64,000 nucleotides of DNA from Peteryoungia rhizophila (GCF_004912145.1 NZ_STGT01000003.1:907449-971448), one strand, 5' to 3'; positions 1-8,393 are shown, counted from the first letter of the stretch. The notes: generated from the letters alone by a model not told the origin. A program made the numbers and translations.

Positions 1-2
1 CG

Positions 3-98
3 GTGATCGAGGCGGCGATGAAGAGTGCGGCCCGGTCTGTCGCGACCTCGGTGGGGCGGGCGCTGGTGCGCGGAATACTCGGCAGTCTGAGACGGTAA
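3..98 (+). CDS. C-terminal end of a HerA-like/DUF853 (YjgR-type) ATPase, partial
   Basis: The window opens inside a gene. The frame from position 3 reads 31 codons to a TAA at 96-98 and ends in SVGRALVRGILGSLRR. This matches the conserved C-terminal tail of DUF853/YjgR helicase-like ATPases, which usually finish in an RxxxRGxLGSL pattern. These proteins carry a HerA/FtsK-type P-loop domain, but that domain lies upstream of the window, so the assignment rests on the tail alone. Nothing is recognisable in the 188 bases before the next gene. Confidence 0.6.
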   Translation: MIEAAMKSAARSVATSVGRALVRGILGSLRR

Positions 99-286
99 GG
101 CGAGCAGACTGGCCGGTTTCCGCCAGCTGTTGGTTGCTGCACGCTGACACAACTTTAAGTTAATCATTCCCCATCAATGCACGCATTGTTTACTTGCGTG
201 CAACTTCATGTATTCTCCATCTCAGGTGGTGCTCATCATCAGGATGAGCGTGATGGGATGCAGGCTGCGGTCTGTGCCTGGGGGAC

Positions 287-1360
287 ATGATGGCTCATTC
301 TCGAGCGGTCACGCGACCGCGCGCGCCTTGGATATTTTTGTTCTTTTCGCTGGGGCTGACCGGCTGCAACGGTGCGGTCGACCTGGCAGACGGCATCGCG
401 CCCGTGCTGCACGGCCCGAGCGTCGAAGCGGCCAGCATCAACCGCAAAGGTGTCCTCGACGGGCTTCGCAGGGATGCCGGTTACGGCGATGCCGCGTTCG
501 GATGGTATGACGTGACGCTCGCCGGCTTCAACTATGTCGATGATGCCTGCTCAGCCTATTTCGATCGATTGTTCAAGCTCAATCGGCGCAAGGATGCGAT
601 CCGCTCCACGCTTTCGGTGGGCGGGCAGACGACCAATGCCATCCTCTTCGCCACCAAGGCGTCCCAGCTGTCGATGGCGGTGGTGGCACAGGCCTTCGGG
701 CTCGCCTCCAGCCTGACAGACATCGTCAGCGGCACCTATCTCTACCAGTTGCCACCGGCAACGACGAAGTCCTTCGTGGCAAAGCTGTCGCGCGCCTATC
801 GCGACGGTGTTGCCGAGGAGCAATTGGCGATAGACGGACCGGCCGAGGCCTATGGCTATATCCGCGGTTATCTGGACCTCTGCCTGCCTGCGACCATCGA
901 GGCCTCGCTCGTCGAACATGTGGGGGCCGCGACCGCCGTACCGGTCCGCGCGCCCGGCGGCGGAAGCATCGGCGTGAAGGTCGGAAGCGAACGCAATCCC
1001 GAGGTGGCCGCAGCGCTACAAGAGCCGAAGGATGCGACCAAGCCGCTGCCGGCGCAAAAAACACAACCCGAATTCCGGCGGTTCAGCGACGCGATTACCC
1101 CGGAAAGGTTGGAGCGTATCCAGACGCTGGTCTGCGTCCCGAGCGATGGGAAAGCGGGCCGCGAGTCGGACCTCGCCATCCGGCAGTTTCTGGAGGGACG
1201 AGGGGCACTCCGCGCCGACTTCGATACCACCGGCCCTTCCAGCGCCGAGGTGGTGATGCTCAGCAATGCAGCCGCGACCATCGGCGGAAAGACCTGTGCC
1301 GAGCGTGGCATCAAGGACGCCTTCGACGCGGGACAGAAATCCCTGCGACCCGCAGACTGA
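287..1360 (+). CDS. Hypothetical lipoprotein
   Basis: A 357-residue protein that I do not recognise. Its N-terminus is a lipoprotein signal: two Arg residues, a hydrophobic stretch IFLFFSLGL and the lipobox LTGC with Cys near residue 30, so it should be lipid-anchored on the periplasmic side. Residues ~100-145 are Ala/Ser-rich and hydrophobic and could form a helical hairpin. Further Cys residues occur in the mature part (DACSAYF, LDLCLPA, LVCVPS, GKTCAER). Two consecutive ATG codons at 287 and 290 follow a GGGGG tract. The next gene begins 22 bases after the stop on the same strand, so the two probably form one transcript. Confidence 0.6.
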   Translation: MMAHSRAVTRPRAPWIFLFFSLGLTGCNGAVDLADGIAPVLHGPSVEAASINRKGVLDGLRRDAGYGDAAFGWYDVTLAGFNYVDDACSAYFDRLFKLNRRKDAIRSTLSVGGQTTNAILFATKASQLSMAVVAQAFGLASSLTDIVSGTYLYQLPPATTKSFVAKLSRAYRDGVAEEQLAIDGPAEAYGYIRGYLDLCLPATIEASLVEHVGAATAVPVRAPGGGSIGVKVGSERNPEVAAALQEPKDATKPLPAQKTQPEFRRFSDAITPERLERIQTLVCVPSDGKAGRESDLAIRQFLEGRGALRADFDTTGPSSAEVVMLSNAAATIGGKTCAERGIKDAFDAGQKSLRPAD

Positions 1361-1382
1361 CAGCCATCGGGAGGACAAGGCC

Positions 1383-2639
1383 ATGGCCATCATGAATGAA
1401 GACCGCACACTCCGGGAGACGGCCGGAGGCACAGTCAAAACGACGGTCGAGAGGGGCACGCGCGTCGATGTGCTGGATGACAAGAGCGGACTTCCCTGGA
1501 CCATGATCCGGACCAAGGGGAGTGGCCAGGAAGGCTGGGTCACCGACGACGCGATCAACAAGGCATCCGATGAACTGGGCTCGCTCAGCCGCGAAGAAGT
1601 GGCCTGGGAATGTGTCGACCTCGCTGGCGTCTTCGATATCAACGCCTTCTATCTGATGGCGGTCGTACAGCTGCGGAGCAATGTCTCCGGACGCACCAAC
1701 GAGGACGGCACGATCTTCGGGCCGATCGGCTTCTCGCAAGCCGAGTGGGCGCTCAATGCGGTTCAGCCCGAGTGGAAGATTGCGTTTTCACGAGAGGACA
1801 TTACCCAATGGCGCGCCCAGATCCTGGTGTTTGCGGGGATGGCCTCGACTCGCCAGAGAGCGCTCGCCGAGACGCTTTCGCGGCAGCCGAGCATGGCAGA
1901 ACTGCTGCTCGCCCAGGTGCTCGGGACGGGCGCTGCCACGCGCGCCATCATGACACCCGGGACCGACCTCAACAAGATCCTGTCAGAAGCGCGGCAGGCG
2001 GCCGAGGCGGAAAAGATCGACCCCGCCAATCTCGAAGGTCGTGACAAGCCGCTCCTCGCCACGGATGGCCGGACGTCTCTCGGCCTCGTCGCGGCGCAAG
2101 TCCAGGCCGCTCTGGAGGCGAGCCGCGGGCATGTGCGCCAAGAGGTGGAGAAACGGATCGCCAGGGCCGTTGAAGGCTTCGGCCCTGCCCTGCCTGTCGC
2201 GGGCATCAACTTCAACTCCCCCAAGATCCCGGCCTCGCGCCGGTCGATCGCGAGCCTGATCGCGGAGAGCTTCGCCGCGGCGGGTTTCGGCGCGATCCAG
2301 CAGATTGCCGCGATTGCCAATGCGATCGCCGAATCGGGATTGAATCCGGCTGCGGAAAATCTGAATGGCGAACGCAGTTTCGGGCTTTTTCAGCTGAACC
2401 AGAACGGTGGCGTCGGCACCGGCTTTCCCGAAGCCGAGCTAAAGGATCCGAAACGCAACATCGCGATCATGCTGGGCGAGATTGCCAAGCCCTATCAGAC
2501 AACGCATCGGAAGCGCTTCATGGCGACGACGAGCCTTTTGGAAGCCGTCGAGATCTTCGTGCATCACTTCGAAAAACCGAGCGACAAGTCCGGCGAAACC
2601 ACCGAGCGGTTCAAGATCGCGCAGACCCTCGTCGCCTGA
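1383..2639 (+). CDS. SH3-domain / phage-tail-lysozyme-like peptidoglycan hydrolase
   Basis: A 418-residue protein. The ATG at 1383 is preceded by GGGAGGACAAGGCC, a good ribosome site. Residues ~10-60 look like a bacterial SH3 fold (RVDVLDDKSGLPWTMIRTKG, then GWVTDD). The C-terminal ~120 residues carry a lysozyme/lytic-transglycosylase-like core: IANAIAESGLNPAAEN with a candidate catalytic Glu near residue 317, then RSFGLFQLNQNGGVG, the layout of phage tail lysozyme domains (PF18013-like). The middle is helical and unassigned. No signal peptide is visible, so export would need another route. It lies 22 bases after the lipoprotein gene. The lysozyme call is from motifs only and no phage genes are nearby. 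Confidence 0.6.
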   Translation: MAIMNEDRTLRETAGGTVKTTVERGTRVDVLDDKSGLPWTMIRTKGSGQEGWVTDDAINKASDELGSLSREEVAWECVDLAGVFDINAFYLMAVVQLRSNVSGRTNEDGTIFGPIGFSQAEWALNAVQPEWKIAFSREDITQWRAQILVFAGMASTRQRALAETLSRQPSMAELLLAQVLGTGAATRAIMTPGTDLNKILSEARQAAEAEKIDPANLEGRDKPLLATDGRTSLGLVAAQVQAALEASRGHVRQEVEKRIARAVEGFGPALPVAGINFNSPKIPASRRSIASLIAESFAAAGFGAIQQIAAIANAIAESGLNPAAENLNGERSFGLFQLNQNGGVGTGFPEAELKDPKRNIAIMLGEIAKPYQTTHRKRFMATTSLLEAVEIFVHHFEKPSDKSGETTERFKIAQTLVA

Positions 2640-2832
2640 GAAGGCAAAGGCGAAGGGCGTAGCGATTTACCGGCGCATCGTGGCCGGGTGTTCACACGCG
2701 TTTTTTGAGCGCGGCACAAGAACTGAGTGACGAAAGCTCGGCGTTTCGGCCGCGTTTTTGTTCACCTCCGGGCAACTATCCCTGATATATGCTGTGAGGT
2801 GATACAATTCGCGGGCAAAAGCCCGTGGGTTC

Positions 2833-3651
2833 ATGGGGTCGAGTTTGGACAGCAGTCTGGATCACATCGTTCTGGTCAACAATGCAAAGCGCGCGCTGGA
2901 ACGCGGTCGCTTCGAGCTCACCTATCAACCCATCTATTCCGTCGATCAGCGCGAAGTGGACAGCGTCGAGACCTTGCTGCGTTGGCGCATGGGGCCGGAC
3001 CGACTGGCGGCCGCGCAGGATTTCCGCTCCGTTTTCCGCGATCCGATGCTGTCGCTCTCGCTCCGAGATTTCGTGCTTTCGACCACGCTGCGCCAGGCCG
3101 CCCGCTGGCGGGCGGAGGGGCATGATTTCGGTCGGATCAGCGTCAATGCCACGGCTTTTGACCTCTGTGCCGGGGATTTTGCACTGCGCCTCACCGACAT
3201 GGTGCAGGATTTCGGCCTGACGCCCGACATGCTGGAAATCGAGGTGGCGGAGCCGGCTTTCTATGGACCGCTTGCCAAATCGGTCAGCCTTGCGCTCGAG
3301 GCATTGCATTATTGCGGCTTCGCGCTCGCCATGGACAATTTTGGCGCCACCCATGCCGGGCTCTCAGCGCTGAGAAACCACACCTTCCGCCGTCTGAAGA
3401 TCGACCACGCGCTGATGCGCAGTGCGCTCACCAATCCGGTGGACAAGGCGATCGTGCGCCATGTCATCGCGCTCGGACACGACCTCGGCCTGATCGTGAC
3501 GGCCGCCGGTATCGAAAACGAGGACCAGATGGAAAGCGCCGTGCAGCTCGGCTTCGACAGCGTGCAGGGCTTCTTCGTCTGTTTCCCCAAGGAAGCGGAC
3601 CTCTTGCCTCGGGTCTGCCATGTGCTGAACCTGCAGGGCAGATCGGGCTGA
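2833..3651 (+). CDS. EAL-domain protein with degenerate active site
   Basis: 272 residues, almost entirely one EAL (c-di-GMP phosphodiesterase) fold. The fold is clear: [65 protein letters not shown]. Several catalytic positions differ. EAL is ETL, the DDFG loop is DNFG, and the later AEG(V/I)E is AAGIE, losing a metal/catalytic Glu. The usual inference is a c-di-GMP or protein-binding pseudo-enzyme. A CGGGC-AAAA-GCCCG hairpin (2812-2825) lies just upstream of the ATG and no strong Shine-Dalgarno is seen, so the start is uncertain. Confidence 0.8.
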   Translation: MGSSLDSSLDHIVLVNNAKRALERGRFELTYQPIYSVDQREVDSVETLLRWRMGPDRLAAAQDFRSVFRDPMLSLSLRDFVLSTTLRQAARWRAEGHDFGRISVNATAFDLCAGDFALRLTDMVQDFGLTPDMLEIEVAEPAFYGPLAKSVSLALEALHYCGFALAMDNFGATHAGLSALRNHTFRRLKIDHALMRSALTNPVDKAIVRHVIALGHDLGLIVTAAGIENEDQMESAVQLGFDSVQGFFVCFPKEADLLPRVCHVLNLQGRSG

Positions 3652-3700
3652 AGCCGGCCTGCCCTTTCGCCGATCTGCCACACATGGCAGGATCGGCGCC

Positions 3701-4021
3701 ATGACCCTGATCATCTATCCTCTCGCAGCCATTGCCGAAATCACCGGATGCTTCGCCTTTTGGGCCTGGCTGAAGCTCGACCGCTCGAGCCTATGGCTCG
3801 TACCCGGCCTCTTCTCGCTCGCGCTCTTCGCCTGGCTGCTGACGTTGGTGCCCTCGGATGCAGCCGGGCGCGCCTATGCCGCCTATGGCGGGGTCTATAT
3901 CGGGGCCTCGCTTTGCTGGCTCTGGCTGATCGAGGGGCAGAGGCCGGATCGGTTCGACCTCACGGGTGCTGCGATCTGCCTCGTCGGGGCGGCGGTGATC
4001 CTGCTGCCACAGCGGGGCTGA
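3701..4021 (+). CDS. YnfA/UPF0060 family small membrane protein
   Basis: 106 residues forming four hydrophobic helices with the family landmarks [44 protein letters not shown] and ILLPQRG. Length and motif spacing match UPF0060/YnfA inner-membrane proteins, which resemble half-size small-multidrug-resistance transporters and whose substrate is unsettled. It stands alone: the EAL gene ends 49 bases upstream and the toxin gene starts 60 bases downstream. Confidence 0.9.
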   Translation: MTLIIYPLAAIAEITGCFAFWAWLKLDRSSLWLVPGLFSLALFAWLLTLVPSDAAGRAYAAYGGVYIGASLCWLWLIEGQRPDRFDLTGAAICLVGAAVILLPQRG

Positions 4022-4066
4022 GCGGGATTCCCCTCAAAAGGCAGGATGCCGGCTTGCGGAATTTCC

Positions 4067-4074
4067 GTATATAC
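4067..4074. promoter_or_regulatory. GTATATAC palindrome before brnT
   Basis: An 8-bp perfect palindrome in an AT-rich stretch just 7 bases before the brnT ATG. It could be the -10 region or an autoregulatory operator for the BrnA antitoxin. The position is suggestive but unproven. Confidence 0.3.
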
Positions 4075-4081
4075 ATAAACT

Positions 4082-4330
4082 ATGGTGATCGTCTGGGATG
4101 AACCGAAGCGGCAGCGGAATCTGGCAAAACACGGGCTCGACTTTGCCGAGCTTGACGGGAGTTTCTTTGCTGCCGCCAGTATCCGGCCGGCTAAATCGGG
4201 TCGAACTATCGCGATCGGCGAATTGAACGATCGTATCGTTGTTGCGGTGATCTATATGCCGCTGGGTCGCGAAGCGCTGTCGATCATCTCTATGCGGCCA
4301 GCCAGCAGGCAGGAAAGGAGCCTAATATGA
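4082..4330 (+). CDS. brnT: BrnT family toxin (type II toxin-antitoxin)
   Basis: 82 residues with the BrnT signature WDEPKRQRNLAKHGLDF at the N-terminus and the C-terminal SMRPASRQE element. BrnT toxins are small RelE-fold ribonucleases that arrest translation and are neutralised by BrnA. The toxin-first gene order and the 4-base ATGA overlap with the next gene (4327-4330) are typical of brnTA operons and imply coupled translation. The pair presumably autoregulates through the short upstream region. Confidence 0.9.
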   Translation: MVIVWDEPKRQRNLAKHGLDFAELDGSFFAAASIRPAKSGRTIAIGELNDRIVVAVIYMPLGREALSIISMRPASRQERSLI

Positions 4331-4641
4331 GCGGGAAATTTTCTTCCAAGAGGCCGCTGACTGACGAAGAGGAAGCTGAGATCCAGGCGATGATTGCCTC
4401 TGATCCCGACAATCCCGAAGTCACCCCCGAGGAGCTAAAGGAGTTTCGCCCTTTCCGCGAGGTGTTTCCGGATTTGGCCGCCTCTATCGACCGTAAGCTT
4501 GCGGGCCGACCGAAATCCGACAATCCGAAACAGGCGATCAGCATTCGGCTCGACCAGGAGGTGATCGATCGGTTCAAGGCGGGTGGCGAGGGCTGGCAGT
4601 CGCGGATCAACGAGGCCTTGCGCAAAGCGGTGGGATTGTAA
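4327..4641 (+). CDS. brnA: BrnA family antitoxin
   Basis: 104 residues. An acidic N-terminal half (DEEEAEIQAMIASDPDNPE) is followed by a ribbon-helix-helix C-terminus, ISIRLDQEVIDRFKAGGEG then WQSRINEALRKAV, the usual BrnA layout. It binds BrnT and represses the operon promoter in characterised systems. It overlaps brnT by four bases and has a GGAG ribosome site (AAAGGAGCCTAAT) within the end of brnT. Confidence 0.9.
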   Translation: MSGKFSSKRPLTDEEEAEIQAMIASDPDNPEVTPEELKEFRPFREVFPDLAASIDRKLAGRPKSDNPKQAISIRLDQEVIDRFKAGGEGWQSRINEALRKAVGL

Positions 4642-4666
4642 GCTCCCTGTCCCGCTCCCCGGCATC

Positions 4667-5302
4667 TCACCAACTGCGCCACCCCTCGAGCAACATCAGC
4701 GCTGCGATCGCCACCAGCAGCCAGCCGGCGGCGCGGCCAATCCAGATGGTGATCTCAGGCCTTGAGACCAGTGCATCCCGTCCCTTCGACGCAGCGATCG
4801 CCAGTCCGCCGTAAACCAGCCCCTGCAGCAAAAGGGTGAGCGCGCCCATGGCTAGGGCCTGACGCCAGAAGGGCCCGTATTCGGGGCGCATGAACTGCGG
4901 ATAGACGGCGAGGATGAAGAGCCAGGCTTTCGGATTGAGCAGGCAGGTGATCAGGCCCTGGGCAAAGATGCGGGCCGTTCTGTGCAGCTTTGACGCTTCG
5001 ATGCCGTCGATGACGATGGCGCTTTTCGCCAGCGTATAGCCGATCCAGATCATATAGCCGGAGCCGATGACCAACATGGGGCCGGCAAGTTGCGGCACCA
5101 AGGTCGAGAGCGCTGTCACGGCGACAGTGCCGAAGAGGGTGTGAAAGGCGCCGCCGAGCATGATGCCGGAGGTGGCGGCGATGCCTGCGCGGCGACCACC
5201 GGTCAGGCCGTTGGCGATCACGAAGATCATGTCCATGCCGGGTACGACGATGATGCCCGCGAGCAAAAGCGTGAAGAGCCAGAAGTTTTCGGCATAAGTC
5301 AT
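4667..5302 (-). CDS. LysE/RhtB family exporter
   Basis: 211 residues with about six hydrophobic helices, beginning MTYAENFWLFTLLLAGIIVV and carrying the LysE signature PGMDMIFVIANGLTGGRRAG, then GLITCLLNPKAWLFILAVYPQF. LysE/RhtB proteins export amino acids such as Lys, Arg, homoserine and Thr; the substrate here cannot be told. The start is the ATG at 5302; an upstream in-frame extension lacks hydrophobic or conserved residues. It is divergent from a WYL regulator, and a TGTCAGTTG half-site overlaps its first codon. Confidence 0.88.
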   Translation of the reverse strand: MTYAENFWLFTLLLAGIIVVPGMDMIFVIANGLTGGRRAGIAATSGIMLGGAFHTLFGTVAVTALSTLVPQLAGPMLVIGSGYMIWIGYTLAKSAIVIDGIEASKLHRTARIFAQGLITCLLNPKAWLFILAVYPQFMRPEYGPFWRQALAMGALTLLLQGLVYGGLAIAASKGRDALVSRPEITIWIGRAAGWLLVAIAALMLLEGWRSW

Positions 5303-5386
5303 GTCAGTTGCCTGTCGCGTACGGTGGATCACCAATCGAGGTTTGCGCCGGATTTTCAGCGTGTTGTGGCGTGCTATACAGAGGAC

Positions 5387-5410
5387 CAACTGACAGAGTT
5401 GTGTCAGTTG
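5387..5410. promoter_or_regulatory. Palindromic operator CAACTGACA-N6-TGTCAGTTG
   Basis: A perfect 9-bp inverted repeat (5387-5395 and 5402-5410) lies between the lysE-type gene and the WYL regulator. A third identical copy of TGTCAGTTG occurs at 5302-5310, overlapping the lysE start codon. The arrangement suggests binding sites for the adjacent regulator controlling both divergent genes. Confidence 0.6.
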
Positions 5411-5426
5411 TGACGAGGGATCTCCC

Positions 5427-6119
5427 ATGCGCAAGGCTTCCCGGCTGTTCGAGATCATCCAGATTCTGCGGCTTGCGGCCCACCCGATAACGGCACAGCA
5501 GATGGCGGAGCGGCTGGAGGTGAGTGAGCGGTCGATCTACCGGGATATCGCCGCCCTTCAGGCGATGCGGGTGCCGATCGAGGGCGAGCGCGGCATCGGC
5601 TATATCCTCAGGCCCGGCTTTCACCTGCCGCCGCTGATGTTCACGCCTGAGGAGACCGAGGCGATCGTGCTCGGCATGGCGCTGACCAAACGCACGGCGG
5701 ACCGCGAGCTACGCGAAGCCTCCGGCCGCGTGCTGGACAAGATCGCGGCTGCGGTACCGGGGCCGCTCAGGGACGCGATCGTGTCGCGCTCGCTCTATGC
5801 CTGGGGGCGCGTGGCGGAACCACCAGAGGCAATCGACTTCTCGATGATCCGGCGGGCGATCCGCGACGAGGAGAAGCTCGACATCGACTATGTAAACGAA
5901 CAGCGGGACGAGACGACGCGGCGGATCCGGCCGATCGCAGTGATCCATTATGCGGAAGCCGAGGTCGTTGTCGGGTGGTGCGAATCGCGGAACGGCATCC
6001 GTAACTTCCGCGTGGACCGGGTCAGTGCCTGCCGTGCGACAGGCGACCACTTCCGTCGCGAGGGGGACAGGCTGCGCAAGCTCTGGGTGGCGGGGTGGGA
6101 GACCGGCAAGGCCGTCTGA
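5427..6119 (+). CDS. YafY-type HTH/WYL-domain transcriptional regulator
   Basis: 230 residues. Residues ~3-60 are an HTH_11 winged helix (RLFEIIQILRLAAHPITAQQ, ERLEVSERSIYRDIAALQAM). The C-terminal half is a WYL ligand-sensing domain (KLDIDYVNEQRDETTRRIRP, VVGWCESRNGIRNFRVDRV). Members respond to small ligands or nucleic acids. It is divergent from the LysE exporter, with the CAACTGACA/TGTCAGTTG palindrome ending 17 bases before the start codon, so autoregulation plus exporter control is likely. The inducer is unknown. Confidence 0.88.
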   Translation: MRKASRLFEIIQILRLAAHPITAQQMAERLEVSERSIYRDIAALQAMRVPIEGERGIGYILRPGFHLPPLMFTPEETEAIVLGMALTKRTADRELREASGRVLDKIAAAVPGPLRDAIVSRSLYAWGRVAEPPEAIDFSMIRRAIRDEEKLDIDYVNEQRDETTRRIRPIAVIHYAEAEVVVGWCESRNGIRNFRVDRVSACRATGDHFRREGDRLRKLWVAGWETGKAV

Positions 6120-6138
6120 GCCCGCGCCCTGGGACCCG

Positions 6139-6176
6139 AAAAAAATACGCCCGCCGCTTGTTGGAGCGACGGGCGT
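6139..6176 (-). terminator. Rho-independent terminator of the desaturase gene
   Basis: Arms 6147-6158 (ACGCCCGCCGCT) and 6165-6176 (AGCGACGGGCGT) pair at 11 of 12 positions. On the minus strand the hairpin is followed by a run of seven T. It lies 35 bases after the desaturase stop. Confidence 0.85.
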
Positions 6177-6211
6177 CAGAGTGATTGAAGTCCTTCCGGA
6201 GATAACCTGTA

Positions 6212-7261
6212 TCAGACCACGGCCAAACGACGGGCCTCGCGGAACGACACAAGCCGACCGCGCGCTTCGTCCCAGAGAACGAGCTTCACGCAGGCGAAGC
6301 TTTCCTTCAGCGTGATGCGGCTGATCGTCTTCAGTTCCGGGTGATCGCGCAGAACTTCCGGCAGGCGGTAGAAGGGGATCTTGCTCGACAGGTGATGCAC
6401 GTGGTGCACGCCGATATGGCCGGTCAGCCAGCGCAGGCCCCAGGGCAGGTCGTAATGCGAGGCGCCGTGGAGCGCCGCGTGCTGGAACTGCCATTCCGGA
6501 GGGTTCGACCAGTGGGTGTCTTCGAACTGGTGCTGGACATAGAAGAGCCAGATGCCAAGGGCGCCAGCGATCAGCACGATCGGTAGATGCACGACGAGGA
6601 AGGTATCGAGGCCGGCGAGCCAGATCATCAGCGCGGCGACTGCGACCATGCCGGCATTCGTCGCCATGGTCGAGACCCAGGGCAGAGCCCCATCCTTCAT
6701 CATGCCGAAGGGAAGACGCTGCTTCAACAGGAAGACCCAGATCGGGCCGATGCCGAAGAGCACGATCGGATTGCGATAGAGGCGATAGCCGAGCCGACCC
6801 ATCGGAGACAGCGCGCGGTATTCGGCGACTGTCAGCGTGGTGATATCACCGACGCCGCGTTCCTCGAGATTGCCGGCAGTCGCATGATGCTCGGCATGCG
6901 CCCGGCGCCAGTAGTCGTAAGGCGTATAGGTCAGCACGCCCAGGAGGCGGCCGGTCCAGTCGTCGATCGAGCGGCGGGCGAAGAAGGCGCCGTGGCCGCA
7001 ATCGTGCTGGATGATGAAGAGGCGCAACAGGAAGGCCCCGGCCGGAAGAACCAGGACGAGCCCCGGCCAGAAGTCGAAGTGGAAGCTCGCCCAGGCACCG
7101 GCCCAGAGAGCCAGGAAGGGAACGAGGGTGATTGCGAGCTCGACGCTCGAACGCGTCAGGTTCGGCTTGCGATAGGCATTGACGATCTTCAGCCAGGCCT
7201 TGGCATCGGGCGTCTCGTCTTCGGGGTTCTGATCGTCACGGTAATCGAATGCAGCGCTCAC
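6212..7261 (-). CDS. Membrane fatty-acid desaturase (omega-6/FAD2-like)
   Basis: 349 residues. Three histidine boxes typical of membrane di-iron desaturases are present: HDCGH at 86-90, HAEHH at 122-126 and HHVHH at 286-290, separated by hydrophobic segments. The enzyme would introduce a double bond in membrane acyl chains, using O2 and an electron donor; the spacing resembles delta-12/omega-6 desaturases. The start is a GTG at 7261 preceded by GGAGG with a 7-base gap. This GTG overlaps the stop of a possible 39-codon leader ORF. A strong terminator follows. Confidence 0.9.
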   Translation of the reverse strand: MSAAFDYRDDQNPEDETPDAKAWLKIVNAYRKPNLTRSSVELAITLVPFLALWAGAWASFHFDFWPGLVLVLPAGAFLLRLFIIQHDCGHGAFFARRSIDDWTGRLLGVLTYTPYDYWRRAHAEHHATAGNLEERGVGDITTLTVAEYRALSPMGRLGYRLYRNPIVLFGIGPIWVFLLKQRLPFGMMKDGALPWVSTMATNAGMVAVAALMIWLAGLDTFLVVHLPIVLIAGALGIWLFYVQHQFEDTHWSNPPEWQFQHAALHGASHYDLPWGLRWLTGHIGVHHVHHLSSKIPFYRLPEVLRDHPELKTISRITLKESFACVKLVLWDEARGRLVSFREARRLAVV

Positions 7262-7377
7262 AGGCCGGCCTCCGAAAGGTTTTCATGATCGGGGAAGATG
7301 GCGGAGAGGCTGGATACGCCCATGATCGGGGCGCGCGACACGGGGCATCCGAAGGAGAGGCCCACAGCAATGGTCAT
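7258..7377 (-). CDS. Possible 39-residue leader ORF coupled to the desaturase
   Basis: On the minus strand an ATG at 7377 opens 39 codons (beginning MTIAVGLSFGCPVSRAPIMG, ending NLSEAGL). Its TGA stop overlaps the desaturase GTG start as GTGA. That junction is typical of translational coupling, and the desaturase Shine-Dalgarno lies inside this frame. No strong ribosome site precedes the ATG and I recognise no family, so this may be chance. Confidence 0.3.
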   Translation of the reverse strand: MTIAVGLSFGCPVSRAPIMGVSSLSAIFPDHENLSEAGL

Positions 7378-7535
7378 GGTCGGCTGGCTTTCGTGGCTTA
7401 GAACTATGCCCGCCCTCCCATGGACGGGTTTGTCCTACTAGCAGATCGCGGCCGGCTTGTCGCCATGGAACTCTGAGGCGAGACCGGCTGCGGCATTTCG
7501 CCGATCCGCGATCCAGTGAGAGCTGCCACAATAAA

Positions 7536-7562
7536 CGCCCCGGCCGGTTGCGGCACGGGGCG
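7536..7562 (-). terminator. Probable terminator of the 7598-8089 gene
   Basis: CGCCCCG (7536-7542) pairs with CGGGGCG (7556-7562). On the minus strand the stem is followed by TTTATT. The rest of 7378-7597 shows no supported gene. Confidence 0.55.
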
Positions 7563-7597
7563 CAATCGCGTCTTCCAGTTATCGGCTTTGCCCGATC

Positions 7598-8089
7598 TTA
7601 TTCGGCCGGCTGCAGCGTCGCGAGGATCTTGCCGACTTCCGGCAGGTTCTCCGCTTCGGTTTCGGTCGAAGCCCAATAGGTGACGATGGCGATCTTTTCG
7701 TCCGAGAGGCCGATGATGCCGACGCCAATCGCAACGGGGCCGTCCTTGTCGGTGCCCTTCCAGTCGATGGTCTGGAACGACATGCCGTTCAGCTGGTCCG
7801 TCGATTCCTTCTGACTGGCCGGGTCAGCCGTCACACCATTCTCTTCCAGAAAGGCGAAGACATCGGTCATGACCTGGTCCATGTCTTCGGCGCCGGCAAT
7901 ATCGAAGGAGATGTAGGTGCCGGCGTCGGGCGAATTGCCTTCGATGCCGTAGTCGGTTTCGGTCGGCTGCCAGTCATCAGGGATTTCGACCGTCGCGGCC
8001 GGTTCGTCGGCCGGAAAGGTGAAGCTGCCGGCAAATGCGGTGGTCGTCGTGATCAGAAGGATTGCGGTGGCGGCAAGAAACTTGTTCAT
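7598..8089 (-). CDS. Hypothetical secreted protein
   Basis: 163 residues starting MNKFLAATAILLITTTTAFA, a clear Sec signal peptide with cleavage after AFA. The mature part is acidic, with motifs PADEPAATVEIPDDWQ, QTIDWKGTDKDG and a C-terminal YWASTETEAENLPEVGKIL. It resembles rhizobial periplasmic proteins of unknown function with a histidine-kinase-like fold annotation, but I cannot name the family securely. The ATG at 8089 was chosen because it begins the signal peptide. It is a single-gene unit with its own terminator. Confidence 0.65.
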   Translation of the reverse strand: MNKFLAATAILLITTTTAFAGSFTFPADEPAATVEIPDDWQPTETDYGIEGNSPDAGTYISFDIAGAEDMDQVMTDVFAFLEENGVTADPASQKESTDQLNGMSFQTIDWKGTDKDGPVAIGVGIIGLSDEKIAIVTYWASTETEAENLPEVGKILATLQPAE

Positions 8090-8393
8090 CGAATGAGCCC
8101 GTTCATGGATGGGAAAGTGAGCCGGCGCCAAGCGCGGGGCCAGGGCCGTGCGCTATCTCCTAGCAAGCAGCCATCGAGAATGTCGTACTGTTTTTGCGTG
8201 GAATCGGAACGCTCTAGGCGAAGAGCGGGCAGCGCCAGAAAATGTCTTTGAGGATGGTCGAACAGCCGTGTACAACAGCCCGCGCAAGCTGTTTTCCCAT
8301 TGGAGTTTTGCGGGGTTCAGCCAATGAAATCAGCTCGTTGACGCCTGAAATGCCTTATCGGCAGGCGGCCAAGCGGCGCATTTGCCATTTATT
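8090..8393. other. Intergenic region without a supported gene
   Basis: Holds the promoter side of the secreted-protein gene (minus strand) and the approach to the cold-shock promoter (plus strand). No ORF with a ribosome site or family match was found. Confidence 0.5.

Noticed and set aside
1383..2639. Prophage origin for the lysozyme-like gene
   Set aside because: No phage structural, integrase or lysis genes are in the neighbourhood.
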